Part shown: positions 61,927-64,000 of the stretch, one piece after another
Layout: every line of letters begins with the position of its first letter
Position numbering within the stretch: the stretch's first letter is position 1
Origin: Actinocatenispora sera
Lineage (GTDB): Bacteria > Actinomycetota > Actinomycetes > Mycobacteriales > Micromonosporaceae
NCBI RefSeq assembly: GCF_018324685.1
Contig: NZ_AP023354.1
Location: forward strand, 3,596,001-3,660,000
Direction of reading: 5' to 3'
DNA: 64,000 nt
The notes under the pieces: generated by a model
What the model was told of the DNA's origin: nothing
The model's database searches: none
What the model saw: the letters and a program-made list of their open reading frames with translations, nothing else
Made by a program: the position numbers and the translations under genes

Positions 61927-62103
61927 ACCCGGTCTCCTCCGGTCCGTCGAGAAACCGCCAGCGTGCCACACCGCGCCCCGCCGTACCGCCGAGTTTCGGC
62001 CCGTCGAAACCGGCATCCCTGTCACCGCCGGTGGGTCGCGGCGCGCGCTCCGGTGCCTGGGGAACGGAGCGGTTCGCGGTCGGCGTCGAGCCAGAACCGG
62101 ACC

Positions 62104-63075
62104 TCAGGCCCAGCCCCGACGGACCACCTCCATGCCGGCCTGGAACCGGGTTTCCGCGCCCACCTCCGCCATCATCCGGTGAATGTGGCGATGAACGGTA
62201 CGGGGACTCCAGCCGAGGGCCCGCGCGATGGTCTCGTCGGTGGCGCCGCCGGAGAGCAGGCCGAGCAACCGGTCGTCGATCGGGCGGTCGGATTCGACCG
62301 CCCGGTCCCGGTCCCGGTCGTTCAGCCGGACCGCCCGGTGCCAGAGCGCCTCGAACAGCTCGCTGAACGCGTCGAGCATCGAGGAGGGATGCACGAGGTA
62401 CGCGGCTTCGGCCGCATTGCTGCCGGTCGTCACCGGGATGAGTGCGAGCTGGTCGTCGCACAACGCCATCTTCATCGGTACGTGGCGCGAAACCCGCGCC
62501 CGCTCGCCGTGCTGGACACGCCGCCGGACGTCCTCGAGGCGGCCGGGGATCTCCAGCGCGCTGGAGTGGTACACGACCCGGTAGACGAGCTTCCGCCGCT
62601 CGGACTGGATGTACTGCTCCTCGTTGCCGGCGATCGGATCTTCCAGGTACGGCGGCCGGTCGAACGTCCGGATCTCGTGTCGCGCCGTGCGCTGGAGCCG
62701 GACGAAGGCGCTCTGCACGTTGCTGGCGCCGTCGATGATCTCGACGAGGGAGGCAGGGTCGTGTTCCTGGGGCCGCTGCCGGGCATGTTCGGCCGCGAGC
62801 TGGTCGGCATGCGTTCGCAGCCGCGACAGTTCCCGCTCCCGCTCGGCGATGAGCGATCCTGCCGCGAGATCCGGGGGGACTGCCACGTACCGCGCCGGCG
62901 CACCCGGCAACCGGGTGGCGAGACCGCGCTGGACCAGCCGTCGAAGGACGCGGGCGACCTGCCCCTTCGACACCCCGACGGCCCCGGCCAGCGCCTCCGC
63001 GTCGGCCTGTCCACGATGGACGAGCGCTTCGTAGGCGGTGGCCTCGGTGCCGGACACGCCGACGGCGTCCCACAT
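62104..63075 (-). CDS. TrmB-type sensor regulator with C-terminal LuxR-like HTH
   Basis: The 323-residue protein has an N-terminal winged helix of TrmB type (GVSGTEATAYEALVHRGQAD, GVSKGQVARVLRRLVQRGLAT) with a coiled coil, a middle ligand-like domain, and a C-terminal LuxR-like helix-turn-helix (LLGLLSGGATDETIARALGW then SPRTVHRHIHRMMAEVG). Proteins of this layout regulate secreted hydrolases and secondary metabolism in actinomycetes. ATG at 63073-63075 follows GGGAG. It is divergent from the S53 peptidase gene, with TGGCAG palindromes between. Confidence 0.85.
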   Translation of the reverse strand: MWDAVGVSGTEATAYEALVHRGQADAEALAGAVGVSKGQVARVLRRLVQRGLATRLPGAPARYVAVPPDLAAGSLIAERERELSRLRTHADQLAAEHARQRPQEHDPASLVEIIDGASNVQSAFVRLQRTARHEIRTFDRPPYLEDPIAGNEEQYIQSERRKLVYRVVYHSSALEIPGRLEDVRRRVQHGERARVSRHVPMKMALCDDQLALIPVTTGSNAAEAAYLVHPSSMLDAFSELFEALWHRAVRLNDRDRDRAVESDRPIDDRLLGLLSGGATDETIARALGWSPRTVHRHIHRMMAEVGAETRFQAGMEVVRRGWA

Positions 63076-63105
63076 CGCGTACTCCCTCGTCAGGAACCGG
63101 ACAGG

Positions 63106-63175
63106 TGGCAGGAACTCGCACCTTGAAGCGGTTGTCGCCGCACTCTACCTTCTGGCAGGATCCTGCAATCTGCCA
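63106..63175. promoter_or_regulatory. TGGCAGGA repeats and palindromes upstream of the peptidase gene
   Basis: TGGCAGGA occurs at 63106-63113 and 63153-63160. The second copy is part of GCAGGATCCTGC (63155-63166, perfect 12-bp palindrome) and of TGGCAG-N11-CTGCCA (63153-63175). They lie between the two divergent starts and are good candidates for binding by the TrmB/LuxR-type regulator. Confidence 0.55.
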
Positions 63176-63225
63176 ATGCTGTCAGGTATGAGACAGACCG
63201 GTTGACTCGATCGGAGCCCCTCCAG

Positions 63226-64000
63226 ATGCAGGATCCCCCAAGGCGGCGAAAAGTCCTGGCTCGCCGCATCGCCAGATACTCCACGGCTCTGGCCATCGTC
63301 CTGGTCGCCGCGATCGTTCCGGGTTCGCCGGCTGCGGCGCGGCCAGCGACGCCCGCCGCTCCCGCCTCCGGGCAGCCGACGTGGAGCAAGCAGTCGGTTG
63401 CGGCGGGTTGTGCCGCCGACACCGACCCCGATCCCAGCGACGACACGCCGTTCGCCCGGTGCTTCGCGGCGGGTCTGGCCACCTCCGACGGCAAGCTCGT
63501 CGAGCAGACCGACGAGCCCGTACCGGGTGCACTCGGCCCGGCGGACATCCAGAGTGCCTACGGCCTGACCGACACCGGCCAGGGCGGCACCGTCGCGGTG
63601 GTGGACGCGTTCGGCTACCGCGCTGCCGAGTCGGATCTGGCCGTCTTCCGCGCCCACTACGGGCTCCCGCCGTGCACGACGGAGAACGGCTGCTTCACCA
63701 AGCTGGATCAGCGGGGCGGCGACGACTATCCGAAGGTCGAAGACCCGGGCTGGTCGATCGAGACGGCCCTCGACCTGGACGCGGTCTCCGCGGCCTGTCC
63801 CTCCTGCGACATCCTCCTCGTGCAGGCCGATGACAACGGCTTCCCCAATCTCGGGCAGGCGGTCGACACGGCGGCAGCCCGGCACCCGGCGGCGATCTCG
63901 AACTCGTACGGCGTCGACGGCGAGATCCCGTACGAGGCCGCCTACTACGACCAGTACTACGACCACCCCGGCATCGCGGTGACGGTGTCGACCGGCGACA
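63226..64000 (+). CDS. Secreted S53 (sedolisin) family peptidase, incomplete at window end
   Basis: About 258 residues are visible, without stop. A basic n-region (DPPRRRKVLARRIARYS) and a hydrophobic core ending SPAAA predict export, with cleavage near residue 38. The following domain has the sedolisin features YGLTDTGQGGTVAVVDAFGY and the catalytic Glu/Asp pair in SIETALDLDAVSAACPSCDI; the Ser (SGTS) should lie beyond the edge. ATG at 63226 follows TCGGAG. It is divergent from the TrmB/LuxR-type regulator, which probably controls it. Confidence 0.85.
   Translation, partial: MQDPPRRRKVLARRIARYSTALAIVLVAAIVPGSPAAARPATPAAPASGQPTWSKQSVAAGCAADTDPDPSDDTPFARCFAAGLATSDGKLVEQTDEPVPGALGPADIQSAYGLTDTGQGGTVAVVDAFGYRAAESDLAVFRAHYGLPPCTTENGCFTKLDQRGGDDYPKVEDPGWSIETALDLDAVSAACPSCDILLVQADDNGFPNLGQAVDTAAARHPAAISNSYGVDGEIPYEAAYYDQYYDHPGIAVTVSTGD

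Overview
The window is about 70-75 % G+C with strongly G/C-biased third codon positions. It carries an HrdB-type primary sigma factor, DnaG, a dGTPase, AzlCD and many MarR/TetR/AraC/WYL regulators. This fits the chromosome of a filamentous actinomycete, plausibly Micromonosporaceae; that placement is inferred from gene content and base composition only. Many genes have no Shine-Dalgarno sequence but a TANNNT-like -10 box 6-7 nt before the start codon, so leaderless transcription looks common and was used to choose several starts.

Layout. 1-2308: the end of a glycosidase-like gene, then an IS701-type insertion sequence sitting on the CTAG edge of a 162-bp foldback MITE, whose other CTAG supplies the stop codon of ltrA. 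2305-10940: ltrA, a WYL regulator divergent from a VOC protein, ppdK, a methyltransferase and an orphan acyltransferase-like gene lacking its catalytic Ser. 10957-18346: azlCD with an AraC regulator, dgt (its -10 box abuts a solo MITE end), an FAD reductase, and a GntR-TetR fusion regulator divergent from an FAD monooxygenase. 18387-19361: a decayed rtcB 3' end beside a LAGLIDADG homing endonuclease gene. 19576-26725: a fused D-lactate-dehydrogenase-like flavo/Fe-S protein, a four-gene operon (ribbon-helix-helix protein, DUF4097 protein, DrrA/DrrB-like ABC exporter), a GNAT protein and a small unknown protein. 26972-38093: ABC exporter plus MarR, dnaG with a small partner, a nitroreductase divergent from a three-gene ABC-2 operon, a TetR/SDR divergent pair, and a YtxH-like protein. 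38275-38600: tRNA-Asn and an integrase relic. 38784-45009: serine hydrolase, methyltransferase, aldo/keto reductase, TetR/SnoaL pair, and the primary sigma factor. 45308-53969: DUF5107 protein, PEP-mutase-like enzyme, a CoiA-like protein with a long acidic tail, an ECF sigma with its membrane partner, an MFS transporter and a DUF1772 protein. 54114-59962: a complete-looking hydroxyproline catabolic operon with its XRE-cupin regulator. 60145-64000: argS, and a TrmB/LuxR-type regulator divergent from a secreted S53 peptidase that runs off the end.

How the genes work together. The best-supported local circuit is hydroxyproline use: a 4-hydroxyproline epimerase, a three-subunit D-hydroxyproline dehydrogenase and a DapA-family deaminase are co-transcribed with overlapping start/stop codons. 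A CGTTCG-N6-CGAACG operator lies at the operon promoter, and two copies lie before the neighbouring regulator gene. Other self-contained circuits are the ribbon-helix-helix/DUF4097/ABC operon with TGACGTCA sites over its promoter, and three divergent regulator/enzyme pairs with clear operator repeats (16974-17015, 36623-36673, 42704-42752).

The main structural oddity is the number of short tandem arrays (17-35 bp units) and partial duplications placed at gene 3' ends. They include a 44-nt perfect palindrome between the SnoaL-like gene and sigA. In-frame repeats inside two proteins give Gly-His-Ala-rich insertions. No CRISPR array, toxin-antitoxin pair of known type, or recognisable anti-phage system was found.
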